This document shows, in pieces, positions 31,890 through 42,101 of a DNA stretch of 64,000 bases. Made by a program: the position numbers and the translations under genes. The first letter of the stretch is position 1. Each line of letters opens with the position of its first letter. Source of the DNA: Diploptera punctata (Eukaryota; Arthropoda; Insecta; Blattodea; Blaberidae); the NCBI GenBank assembly GCA_030220185.1, contig JASPKZ010010272.1, forward strand, positions 3,264,501 through 3,328,500. Direction: 5' to 3'. The notes beneath the pieces are model-generated. The model was not told the origin of the DNA. It saw nothing but the letters and a program-made list of their open reading frames with translations, and made no database searches.

Positions 31890-33792
31890 TTAGGGTGGGC
31901 CGAAAAAACTCATTTTTTTATTTCAAAGTTGTAAAAGCGTGGAAAAGTTGTGAATTATATAAACAGAAAAAAAAGGAAAAAATTATCAAAATCGGTTGAC
32001 ATCTTCCAGTTGTGCAAAGGCTCTAAAATTTGACAAAACATGAAAAAACTTCATTTTTACGATTATTTCTTAAATTTTTTAATTAAATGTTTTTGTAATG
32101 TAATAGTTTGTAACGTCTTCAAACAGAGCCTAAAAACATGTGTTTGAATTTGGTTTAGATCAGTTGATATCTTCCGGTCGCGCAAAAGCCTAAAAATTTA
32201 TCAAAATAAATGAAAAAATTACATTTTTACACATTTTTGGTATCTGATAAATAATTAGTATTTAAATGTAATAGCCGTAATATTTTTTCACACAAACTGA
32301 TGAGGTAGAAAAAACTGTCAAAAATGGAATAGGAAAAATTGGAGCTATAGACAAAAGTGAATCAAAGAAGTAAAACATAACATTGGAAAGGAAATTATGT
32401 GACAGTCATTTATATGTAGAAGATGTTTCAAAACCCTCATACATTCTGTTTTAAATTTAGTCAAAACTGAAGATGAAGGACGTTGTCTTCCTAGTATGGA
32501 CAGTGATAGCGACCAAGATTATACAGTTCAAACAAAAAAATCTTCTAAACCTATTTGGCAGATGAGAGTTCAGTTAAAATCTACTGCAACCATTATTGTG
32601 TTTCCCTGTGATCAAATGGAATGGTTTTCTTGCCCACCCAGAACACTTACTGTTAACTATGACTCAAGATGACAAGAAACACATAAGAGAGCTCAGACTT
32701 CGAAGAATTCTGAAGGCAAAGCAGATAGATGCAAGAAGCAAAACAGTAAGAACATTCACGCCACCAAAAATCAACTTCAATGTGCAAGAATACTTATGAA
32801 TGATCAACTGGATGGACTGTAAATTATCTTCTCCCCCATTATTGGCAGAAATCAGTGACGAGATCAAAGTGCACATCGACAGTGACTCAATCCCTGACTG
32901 AAACATTACTTTCAAGCAATTCCCAGTTCACACGCAGGCTGTTGAATGCTGTGTAAAACTCGTCATGGAAGCCTGAGGAAAGGTTTGCGGAGCTGGATCT
33001 CGAAATGGATTTATAAGAACCACTCTGCTGTCCAGATCATCCATGCCTAACTTCACCAGCAAATCAACCTTCGATGTGCCTTCGGCTACAAAATAGAGAA
33101 CAGTACTAATGGATAGGTTCAACTAACATGGACTATTTATTCAGAACTGTCTTTCTTTTTTATAAAAGTAAGTTTATTGTTAAAAACTATACTGTAACTA
33201 AATATTTAAGCTTTTTAAATATAAAGCAAATTGAAAAGTACCATGCCCGTTGTTACTGTTAGCACCCATCATGTCATAGGCTTAACTATTTTTTTTCAGG
33301 TACTGTTTTCTATAGCATTGGGGTCATTGCATGTCCGGAAGTTGTTAATTTATTCAGACCATAGTAAAACACAATTGTTCTTATGTTCAAGAATATAAAT
33401 ACAGTAACTATTATGTTTAAAAGAAGTATATTGAAGACATAAAAAACTCGTAAAAAATGTGAAATCTTCAATATTTTGGCAAATTTTAGGCCCTATGCAT
33501 GACTGAAAGATATCAACTGATCTAAACCAAGTTAAAACACAATGTTTTTAGGCTCTATTTGAAGACCTTACAAACTAATACATTACGAAAACATCTAATT
33601 CAAAAATTTAAAAAAATAATCGCAAAAATGAAGTTTTTTTCATATTTTGTCAAACTTTGGAGCCTTTGCGCGACCGGTAGATGTCAACAGATTTTGATAA
33701 TTTTTATATTTTTTTTTGTCTATATAATTTGCAACTTTTTTACACTATTTCAACTTTGAAATAAAAAAATAAGTTTTTTCAGCCCAACCTAA
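31890..33792 (+). mobile_element. DNA transposon with about 300-bp terminal inverted repeats
   Basis: Ends are TTAGGGTGGGCCGAAAAAAC and (reverse complement) TTAGGTTGGGCTGAAAAAAC, flanked by a perfect 6-bp duplication TGTCCA (31884-31889 and 33793-33798). The inverted similarity continues about 300 bp inward on both sides and includes ATCAGTTGATATCTT. The superfamily is not clear; the interior holds a decayed protein region on the plus strand. Confidence 0.8.
32400..33125 (+). pseudogene. Decayed transposon protein with a QAVE motif
   Basis: After shifts the plus strand reads EDEGRCLPSMDSDSDQDYTV, KINFNVQEYL, then MINWMDCKLSSPPLLAEISD, a stop, FPVHTQAVECCVKLVMEA, a stop, and GSRNGFIRTTLLSRSSMPNF. 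The H(T/S)QAVE.....V.EA......R.GFIR pattern is one I recall from repetitive arthropod proteins, but I cannot name the family. At least two stops and a frameshift make it inactive. Confidence 0.6.
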
Positions 33793-33798
33793 TGTCCA

Positions 33799-34449
33799 AC
33801 TCCATAAAATCTCAGGGATCGCAGATTACAGACTTTTTGAGCAAGAGTCCATTCAGCCTCATATAATACAATTGAATAAATAGCCATTTGAATTGAGAAG
33901 TATTAAATCTAATTAAGAAAACTAAAGTTTAGGATTTGAAGCACACTAACTATACGATTCCTTGTACTGTCATTTACTAACCAGTAACAATTACTTTCAT
34001 CAAATGCGTCCATTTGAAAATGTCATAACTTGAATTTAATTGTTATATAATTTATTTCTACTTGCAGTGTCAGAACTGATAAATGAAATATTGGAATGGT
34101 TTCCTACAATCTAAAATCTGTGCTTTTTATAAGCTATAAAATATTTCATTATAGACTACACAATTAACAGTAATGCAATTTTAAATTAGGAAATCTAAGA
34201 CCAAACTGAAAGAGTTCTATAGCTAATGCTGAGCAACATTTTTAATTAACATATTATAGTGAATAATTCCATAAGATATGTAGTAAAGACTATCAGATAC
34301 TAACACCAAGACAAAGTCATAATGTTGAGAGACCTAAATAAGAAAGAATGTTTACTTCTTGCCAAAATATAAAAGCTTGTTCTAGGAGCCTACTCTTTTA
34401 CTGTGAATACCAGGAAAATAATGGACAATTCTTGACTAGATGGAAACCA
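33799..34449. other. Non-coding stretch between repeats
   Basis: AT-rich sequence with no exon, terminal repeats or tRNA-like structure that I can support. Confidence 0.35.
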
Positions 34450-34955
34450 ACATAGCCATTTTTTCCACCACTGTGGTCTGCTACCCTTGTCACAAAGTAG
34501 GCCCAGGTTCAATCCCCAGTAGGGACAAGTTTCCTGGGTGAGGGTTTTCTTTTGTGGGGGGGGGGGTTTCCTCACTTGTAAGACAAATGACAAATTAAGG
34601 CTCAAACATCATATAGCCATTTATATTTAACTTTTACAGGAATTAATCACTATGAGGTTTAATTTATGTTAAATCAAATATTTCCTACCTCTCCTCATAT
34701 AAATCTTCTAAGTAGAAGCATTTGATTTAACATCATATTGCCATCTTAGTCATCATCATTCATATTCACCTTAGATTAAGTTTAGGATTAAGGACTATCC
34801 TGGCACACCACAATCATCACCCATTATATCATCGAGGCAGCATAATCCTGCCTTCCAGGTGCCCCAAACTCAGAAGTGGGTTACAATTACGACAATGCCA
34901 GGAGATAACACCAGAAATGTCAAAATGACAACATGGGGCATAGAAAAATAACACT
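34450..34955 (+). mobile_element. SINE-C copy split by a PLE terminal element
   Basis: Head with CCAGGTTCAATCCCCAGTAG and a poly-G tract (34555-34566), then a break at 34620. The SINE resumes at 34729 and its tail (GATTAAGTTTAGGATTAAGG, CCTTCCAGGTGCCCC) runs to about 34950. Confidence 0.75.
34621..34728. mobile_element. 108-bp PLE-end element inserted in SINE-C
   Basis: Flanked by AACATCATATAGCCAT (34605-34620) and AACATCATATTGCCAT (34729-34744), a 16-bp duplication with one difference. It contains the PLE 5' terminus (ACTTTTACAGGAATTAATCA) joined to an inverted 3' terminus (CCTACCTCTCCTCATA). It has no room for a protein and only the outer end of a hammerhead region. Confidence 0.72.
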
Positions 34956-35057
34956 TTTTTCTGCAATGTGTTTTCTTGACTTTGGCTGGAGTTTGTATGA
35001 TTGTATGACTGCAAAATTAATGTTGATGCAGTATTAATGTCATTTTTCTGATTATAG

Positions 35058-35141
35058 TTGGGTGATTCAGATGAAATTCCATCTGTTCAGGAGCCTAGCC
35101 CTACTTCACCTAGGACTCCAATGAAAAATAAAAGTAATTTT
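35058..35141 (+). CDS. Candidate internal exon, unrecognised gene
   Basis: Acceptor TTTTTCTGATTATAG precedes 35058 and donor GTAAGC follows 35141. The 84-nt exon is open in phase 0 and reads LGDSDEIPSVQEPSPTSPRT, then PMKNKSNF. The three Ser/Thr-Pro motifs look like a disordered, phosphorylatable linker. It could join the second candidate exon at 41803 without shifting the frame. No family was recognised, and a chance frame of this length is possible. Confidence 0.42.
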
Positions 35142-35975
35142 GTAAGCTAAAGTAATTATGCTTCAAGTGTTCATTCAAGAAACAAAAATATTCTTAAGCA
35201 TAAACTGCCATGAGGCAGTGGTGGAACAAAGCTGTATTCTATAAATATTAAACATCGAAGGCTGTTATGTTTAGTAAGAGCTATAAGAAAGTAATCTGTT
35301 TAGTTAGTAAAGAAAATCATAATCAAGTTCTGGAGAATTTTTGACTGACTCATAAAGTAATTATGAGTAAGTAGTTGTAAAATTAAAATTAATTATTAAA
35401 ATCCATTTAAGCTTGATGTGTAAATATCTTATGTAAATGAGAGTTGCCTATAAACATGTAATATACAAGTTTAAGAGATTTCCACTAAATGTTAAGTAAA
35501 GCAGTTACTTCCTCTCAAATTTTCCTAGATACAAACTTTCTATTACAAAAACCAGGAATGTTACATACTAGCAATACTTCACTAGTGCAACCATGTATCT
35601 ATAGTGACAGATTTTAATCAAGCATACAGATTTATTCCAATGCCTAAACTAAAAATAAAAAATGTGTCATGTAGGATCTGTATAAACTAAGCAAGTTGAA
35701 TTCATGTTCTGATTTTGCTGGTTAATTATACATATCTTTCTTTTGTTAAATTGTGTATCCAGTTTAGTTGCAAGAAAACAAACAAGATGGATGCTACAGT
35801 GATTTTTAATTTTTGGGTTTCAGATAAACACACACTCCTAATGGATGGATTTTGCTGATTTTTTAAGAATACCTTTCATATTTTATTTCAAAGACATATA
35901 AGTTACATTGTGAAAAAAAAAATTATGGTCACTAGATCAATTTTAGAATTTTTGCTTCACGTGATTTCCCATTCC
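35142..35975. other. Non-coding stretch
   Basis: I see no gene, repeat unit or terminal inverted repeat here. Confidence 0.35.
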
Positions 35976-35979
35976 TAAC

Positions 35980-36160
35980 TTAAGAAAGAAAAAATAACAT
36001 TTGAACCAGGATTTAAGCCCTAGACCACTCTAATTTTCCGTACAATTGTGCTGTCCATTACACCATTCAAATTATGATACAAACATTAACAATTTCTTTC
36101 AACTTATAAGTTCAGGTCCAGGGTTCAAATGTTAATTTTTCTTTCTTAAATTAGATTCTA
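35980..36160. repeat. Old tRNA-like fold-back repeat
   Basis: TAAGAAAGAAAAA at the left and TTTTTCTTTCTTA at the right enclose two decayed tRNA-like halves (TTGAACCAGG and CAGGGTTCAAA), the same layout as at 41040-41475. Confidence 0.55.
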
Positions 36161-36240
36161 TCCAGGATTGGAAAATATTAATTTAAATAAAAACATTACA
36201 TTCCTAAGTTTGATTTTGGTAGTTAATGAACTCAATCTTA

Positions 36241-36425
36241 TTTATTTAACTTTCACAGGGAGAAAAACACTATCCGAGGTTTAATTTATAATTAAATTAA
36301 TGTTTTTATTACCTCACTTCATATCCTTTTTCTTCTAGACTGCAGTTTTGGAAATAAGCTCCAAAACTGCAGTCTAGAAGAAAAAGGATATGAGGTGAGG
36401 TAATAAAAACGTTAATTTAATTCTT
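36241..36425. mobile_element. Short fold-back PLE derivative
   Basis: A perfect 12-bp target duplication AACTCAATCTTA lies at 36229-36240 and 36426-36437. The left end is TTTAACTTTCACAGGG. The arms are inverted around GGAAATAAGCTCC and keep CTGCAGTCTAGAAG, the 3' half of a hammerhead, but the CUGAUGA box is deleted on both arms. Confidence 0.8.
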
Positions 36426-36510
36426 AACTCAATCTTACTTTACTTTTCTTAATTGATTGCTATATTCTAGGTTGTTAAAAAATGCTGTTGTTAGAGCATT
36501 ATAGATAAAT

Positions 36511-36822
36511 ACACGCCGTAGCGTAGTGGTTAAGGCACTGCGCTACAAGCCAGAAGGTCGAGGGTTCGAGTCCCGGTGGGGTCAGTATTTTTAAACTGAT
36601 CCAAACCTTCTGGCGGCACTATGGCCCTGGGGTCGACTCAGCCTCTAACTGAAATGAGTACCGGACGCTTGTTCTGGGGTAAAGGCGGCCATCATGCAGG
36701 ACTGACAACCCGGCTGACATAAAGTGCCGATTGTCAAGAAAAAGTGGGAGCCTTAACCTCCTACTACCCCAAGGGTCTCCTGAGGCCTGTAGTGGGATCA
36801 CTTTACCTTACTTTTTACAATG
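36511..36822 (+). mobile_element. tRNA-derived SINE (third family)
   Basis: The head ACGCCGTAGCGTAGTGGTTA and GAGGGTTCGAGTCCC give A and B boxes of a tRNA-like promoter. A body of about 240 bp follows (GGCACTATGGCCCTGGGGTC, GGGTAAAGGCGGCCAT) ending in CTTTACCTTACTTTTTA. One copy in the window. Confidence 0.78.
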
Positions 36823-37436
36823 CATTCCACTTAACATGTGGCACCGCTAGTGGGAAAAGTGACTGCAGGGAGTGATTCATCAACTCGCGCCGGCCAGGCA
36901 TATCAACTGCATGGCACTTCTCTCACTTTGTTGGTGCATGATAATGAAGAGTAAAAATAAGTACTTACCTTATGACAGAAGATGTTGGAAATATCAGTTA
37001 GTTCTTCGAAAAAATGGTGTCAGCTTATTATCTTCGTATTTTGTTCATTAATTGTGTCATTAAAAGATTGGTCTTATAATTCTGAATGGTTTAATTTGTA
37101 ACAGTTTTGTACCTCGCCATGCTATGATCTTCAAAATACTGGTTTCTTGGCAAGTCACCTAAGAGATTTTATTGGTGTACATTCTAATCTTCCTCCTATT
37201 TCTCCTAATTTATCCTCAGTCAGCATACATTTTGTTACCCTCGGTTTCTTATCGAGCATAAAACCTGTTTTTCTAAATTTGTTTACAAGTCATCAGTTTC
37301 TCTATTTGGAGGATTTACACCTGGAAATTGTGTTCTGAATCGTTTAACGACTTCTCTGCAAGACTGTTTTCACATAATTATCAGACATAAATACCCTATA
37401 CTGTACCGAACACAGATTGATAACTATTGAGATGCA

Positions 37437-37453
37437 TTGTATGTGTGTGTGTA

Positions 37454-37490
<37 letters not shown>
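37437..37490. repeat. (TG)n/(TA)n microsatellite
   Basis: GTATGTGTGTGTGTATG is followed by about 28 bp of alternating AT up to 37488, just outside the 296-bp array. Confidence 0.9.
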
Positions 37491-37497
37491 TATGATA

Positions 37498-38610
37498 AGA
37501 AAAATAAATGCCTGCACGGGATTCGAACCCGGAGTCTGTACCTCCATTACACCACCAGGCAAATCCAATTCAAACATTTATTTTTCTTATATATGTATTA
37601 TATTCTCCATTATTACTAGATGTCGCGAGAACTCGGTCTTCACTGCCATATCCCGTCCAGGCATTTATTTTTCTTATCATACCATATTAAGCTTGCATTG
37701 CTCAATGTTAAACATTTAATTATAACATCGATAAAGCATCACTGCTATAAAGTAAAAAATGTTCTCTTTAATTTGCTTACTTGTTATAGTCGGCTACTAG
37801 ATGGCAGTGAAGACAGAGTTCTCGCGACATCTAGTAATAATGGAGAATATAATACATATATAAGAAAAATAAATGTTTGAATTGGATTCGCCTGGTGGTG
37901 TAATGGATATCACACTGAGGTACAGACTCAGAGATCCGGGTTCGAATCCCGTCCAGGCATTTATTTTTCTTATCATACCATATTAAGCTTGCATTGCTCA
38001 ATGTTAAACATTTAATTATAACATCAATAAAGCGTCACTGCTATAAAGTAAAAAATGTTCTCTTTAATTTGCTTACTTGTTATAGTCGGCTACTAGATGG
38101 CAGTGAAGACCGAGTTCTCGCGACATCTAGTAATAATGGAGAATATAATACATGTATAAGAAAAATAAATGTTGAATTGGATTCGCCTGGTGGCATAATG
38201 GATATCACACTGAGGTACAGACTCAGAGATCCGGGTTCGAATCCCGTCCAGGCATTTATTTTTCTTATCATACCATATTAAGCTTGCATTGCTCAATGTT
38301 AAACATTTAATTATAACATCGATAAAGCATCACTGCTATAAAGTAAAAAATGTTCTCTTTAATTTGCTTACTTGTTATAGTCAGCTACTAGATGGCAGTG
38401 AAGACCGAGTTCTCGCGACATCTAGTAATAATGGAGAATATAATACATATATAAGAAAAAGAAATGTTTGAATTGGATTTGCCTGGTGGTGTAATGGATA
38501 TCACACTGAGGTACAGACTCAGAGATCCGGGTTCGAATCCCGTGCAGGCATTTATTTTTCTTATCATACCATATTAAGCTTGCATTGCTCAATGTTAAAC
38601 ATTTAATTAT
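37498..38610 (+). repeat. Tandem array, 296-bp unit, with tRNA-like domain and CTCF-like motif
   Basis: The phrase GGCATTTATTTTTCTTATCA recurs at 37660, 37956, 38251 and 38547, a period of 295-296 bp. Each plus unit has a tRNA-like domain (for example 37890-37957) with T arm GGGTTCGAATCCC and anticodon arm CTGAG-GTACAGA-CTCAG, matching no standard tRNA cleanly. Each also has CTACTAGATGGCAG (37794, 38090, 38385) followed by TTCTCGCGACATCTAGTA. The first, partial unit (37498-37656) is inverted. The array ends at a short LINE insertion (38611). Confidence 0.85.
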
Positions 38611-38681
38611 CTTCTTCTTCTTCCTTCCAAGTATTAGGCGAAGGCCTGTTACGATCCTATAGAAAATTTTCCCTCCAGCGT
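38611..38681 (-). mobile_element. 71-bp LINE tail insertion
   Basis: A perfect 12-bp duplication ACATTTAATTAT flanks it (38599-38610 and 38682-38693). On the minus strand it reads to CGTAACAGGCC... and ends in CCTTGGAAGGAAG-type (AAG)n, like the insertion at 57111-57183. Confidence 0.75.
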
Positions 38682-39294
38682 ACATTTAATTATAACATAT
38701 ATATATATCACATATATACATACATATAGGAGGTAGACAAAATAATGGAAATACCTTCCAAATCTTCATTGATCATATTGGATCACCATTAGTCTTTAAA
38801 ACAGTTGCAATTCACCTTCAAATTGATCTTACAATTAGAACTGTATTCTATGGGATCTTGTACCATTCTTCACGAAGAATTTCTACGACATATTCTAGAG
38901 AGTAAGGAGGTTGAAATCTTGTCCAATGATAATGCTAAGCAGTCTGAGTTGTAAACTTCTTTTTGCGTTTTCCAGACATATATTTTATCAGTAGTAGGGA
39001 GGTGTGTAAATGTTACTTCATCAGACCACATTGCATTTTTCCAATTATCAGGAGTCCTTGAATCATGTTCATAAAATCAGTTTTTGCTTTATTTCATTCC
39101 TGTCTGTAATCAATGCTTTACTAATTACTGTTCTGCCATAAATATTTAATTTGTGCAGCTCTCTCCTCATTTTCCTGGCAGAAGTTGGTTCCATAAATGT
39201 GCATTTAATTCTGCAGTCCATTTATCTGCAATAGGTTTATAATTTTGTTTTTATTATTCGTTTCATACATCTCAATGATGGATAAATTATATTT

Positions 39295-39410
39295 GAAAAA
39301 AAGATTATACGCTCAGACTGGGGTTTGAACCTAGGACCTTTCATACACTAGGCAAATGCTCTACCAACTGAGCTATCTGAGTAACTTCAATCTAAATGTA
39401 AATCTTTCTC
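39295..39410 (-). repeat. Dispersed tRNA-like repeat
   Basis: The tRNA-like domain at 39311-39381 carries T arm GGGGTTTGAACCT and D arm ACTGAGCTATCTGAG. It belongs to the older dispersed relatives of the arrays at the window ends. Confidence 0.65.
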
Positions 39411-39873
39411 TTATAATTTTGTACCACATTCCTCTTCAGAACTCTCCTGTATCTTTCATTTAGTTTATGTTTGCAACCATTGTTCCTTTTTAGAGATGTT
39501 TTACCTTTAGACGAGTATGTAGCCATAAATCATAGAAACTGTGGTCCTTGAATACTTTACTAATTAAGCAGTTTCAGTTACTGTAGTTCCTGTTAACAGG
39601 GCATCAACAATTTGCTCTCTTTGAAAGTCACTTGGGATAGAAATAAGCCTAGTTCCACAGCTACAACTACAGAAGAAATTATTGTGCATATAAGTACAGT
39701 ACTAGGTTCAAAGAAGACATCTGAAAGAAAATAATGCATTTCTGACAAGACCCACAGGTTAACCATACTCACGAAAGATACCGAAAATGTAATGTTTCAT
39801 TATTTTGTCTATCCCTTATATATAATTTTTTGTCATGGTCATTTTTAGTGTCTACTAAGTAGGATCATTAGAG

Positions 39874-40147
39874 AATTAAATTAATGTTTTTATTACCTCA
39901 CCTCATATCCTTTTTTTCTTCTAGACTGCAGTTTTGGAGCTTTTCTCCAACATCAGTAGCCTCTAGTTGACTGGTGTTATGTCGTTTCTTGGCACCATTA
40001 AACGACATAACACCAGTCAACTAGAGGATACTGATGATGGAGATAACAAAACTGCAGTCTAGAAGAAAATGAGGTGAGGTAATAAAAACATTAATTTAAT
40101 TCTTAAATTAAACCTCATAGTGTTCTTTCCTGTGAGAGTTAAATAAA
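39874..40147. mobile_element. Fold-back PLE derivative with two hammerhead-like cores
   Basis: A perfect 14-bp duplication TAGGATCATTAGAG lies at 39860-39873 and 40148-40161. The arms are inverted around AACGACATAACACCAGTC. The minus arm (39924-39956) reads CUGAUGU, stem II GGAG/CUCC, AAAAC, UGCA, GUC. The plus arm (40031-40059) reads CUGAUGA, then a damaged stem II, AAAAC, UGCA, GUC. Both have A in place of G12. Confidence 0.78.
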
Positions 40148-40547
40148 TAGGATCATTAGAGTCTGTAAAAATGTTTCAAAAATCTCTTTATGAGAAGAAC
40201 TTTAATAGCTTCATTCCTTTGGAATTTGCTAATAAACAAGAATACTAGAATACAATATAAAGGATAAAAGACAATATTGTTAGTAAAAAATTATTCCAAT
40301 ATTTGAAAATATGAGTAATATTATTAATATTTTGATGTGATATTTTAAATTTAACATCTTCTGACGGGCAAGGGACTGGACAGGAGAAAACAGCTCAACC
40401 AAGAAATTATAGGTCTCTATTGGGAAGAGAGAGAAAGAATGGCACAAGTTAGCTAACACTCATCACCACTGGACAACAACAACATTTTCCATACGGGACA
40501 TTATTATTTTGAAAAGAAAAATTAATGTTTGTTTAATATTATTGTAG

Positions 40548-40716
40548 CCTCACTATGATGGTTGTCCAGCAGCTCGCTTTGTTTCTCCGCAGCTGTTATA
40601 AATAATTAAATACAAAGATACCATCTACTGTCACTATAATAATTCCGCATGTTTCATTGTCAAGCATTGTTGCACGGCATCAGCTTTTATATAAACAGAC
40701 AACCATCATAGTGAGG
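40548..40716. mobile_element. MITE with 19-bp terminal inverted repeats
   Basis: CCTCACTATGATGGTTGTC at the left and its exact reverse complement at the right enclose 131 bp. No coding content. A target duplication is not obvious. Confidence 0.78.
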
Positions 40717-41039
40717 TGATAATACTAATACTTAGAGCCCAACTGTTGGTACTGCTACCACAGCGATTTAAATATCCTTGCACCTGGATGTAATATTGTA
40801 TATTCCAATATAATTACTTTTTATTTTAATGTGAACTAAGTGATTAAATTATTGGGTTTGAATTTTATCTATCATGTGTAATGGATTTGAATGAAATTTT
40901 GCAAATTTATTATTCTATTTTAATCCCAAATTATGTATATTTTCGTTATCCCATTTCGGCTAAGATAGCAGGAGTTGAATGCATGCCACTGCTTAAGATG
41001 TTATATTTTAAATTAACACGTTCCAGAATTGGATATAGT

Positions 41040-41475
41040 TTTATTTTAGAAAGAAAAATTATGTTCGAACCCCAGACCTCTGACTCTGTACGTCAGTGCG
41101 GTAATCGTTACGCCATTTGAACGTCCGATAGGAATGTCAAATTTCTTTCTACTTACACAATTTATTTTTTGTTAATTCTTTCTAAAATAAAACTGTATCT
41201 AATTCTGGAACATGTTAATTTAAAATATAACATCAAAATAGTAGCTTTAACCATTTAAAAATTAATGTTTAAATTCTCAATAAAAAATACTTCAAAAAGA
41301 AGTCGTCAGATGGCGTTGTTGATAGCGATGGCTATCGGTCTTTGGATGAAAGGAGAATTGTATGTAGAAAGAAATTTGACATTCCTATCGGAAGTTCGAA
41401 TGGCATAATGGTTAGCACACTGACGTACAGAGTCAGAGGTCCAGGGTTTGACTCCTGGTTCGAACATAATTTTTG
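41040..41475. repeat. Inverted pair of tRNA-like repeats
   Basis: tRNA-like domains at about 41060-41125 (minus) and 41393-41463 (plus) share the anticodon-arm loop GTACAGA with the 296-bp array. Outer inverted repeats AGAAAGAAAAATTATGTTCG / CGAACATAATTTTTGTTTCT enclose both. Confidence 0.72.
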
Positions 41476-41802
41476 TTTCTAAAATATAACTATATGCCAG
41501 TAAACTTAAAAAAATTCCAAAGTTTAAACAATTTTATAATTACAATGTATTAGCCTTTATTCTACTTTTCAGTGAGTTAGTAATTGTATAAAGAATAATA
41601 TTTATAGCAATAGTTGAAAATTTACATGCACTGAGCAACATAATGCATTACTTTTTTTTACTTTGTCCCCATTTTGATTCTCTGACAAATCATTATTATT
41701 ATTTCAACTACTTACTAGTAACAACATAATATTTATTATCATAAAGAAAGAATTGCCTTTTTTCTTCTCTAGGCCCTTACATTGTAATTTTTATTAATAC
41801 AG

Positions 41803-41862
41803 GAGAAGTGGATTGACAAAGAAGAATACAGTCATAACAAACACAAAATCATTTCATATCAG
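41803..41862 (+). CDS. Candidate internal exon, unrecognised gene
   Basis: Acceptor TTTTTATTAATACAG precedes 41803 and donor GTAGAT follows 41862. The 60-nt exon is open in phase 0 and reads EKWIDKEEYSHNKHKIISYQ. It could follow the exon at 35058-35141. The charged composition looks like real coding sequence, but the donor is weak and I do not recognise the gene. Further exons were not found before the convergent myosin gene. Confidence 0.45.
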
Positions 41863-42061
41863 GTAGATAATATTTAGTTATTTTATTGGTCAGTTTATAT
41901 AACAAGATGATCAAATCCTGATTTTTTTACAAATTAATTATTTTTCAGAAAGAAAAAAATTCTTTCACTATACGGTAAAATTTAAAAGCTATTTGTTATT
42001 TATTTACATTCGCACTCAACTTACAACATTTCCATTCACACTATCCTGGCACAACAGAAAC

Positions 42062-42101
<40 letters not shown>

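Noticed and set aside
36619..36801. A 60-codon minus-strand frame in the SINE at 36511-36822
   Set aside because: It lies fully inside a tRNA-derived SINE body with no protein-like features.
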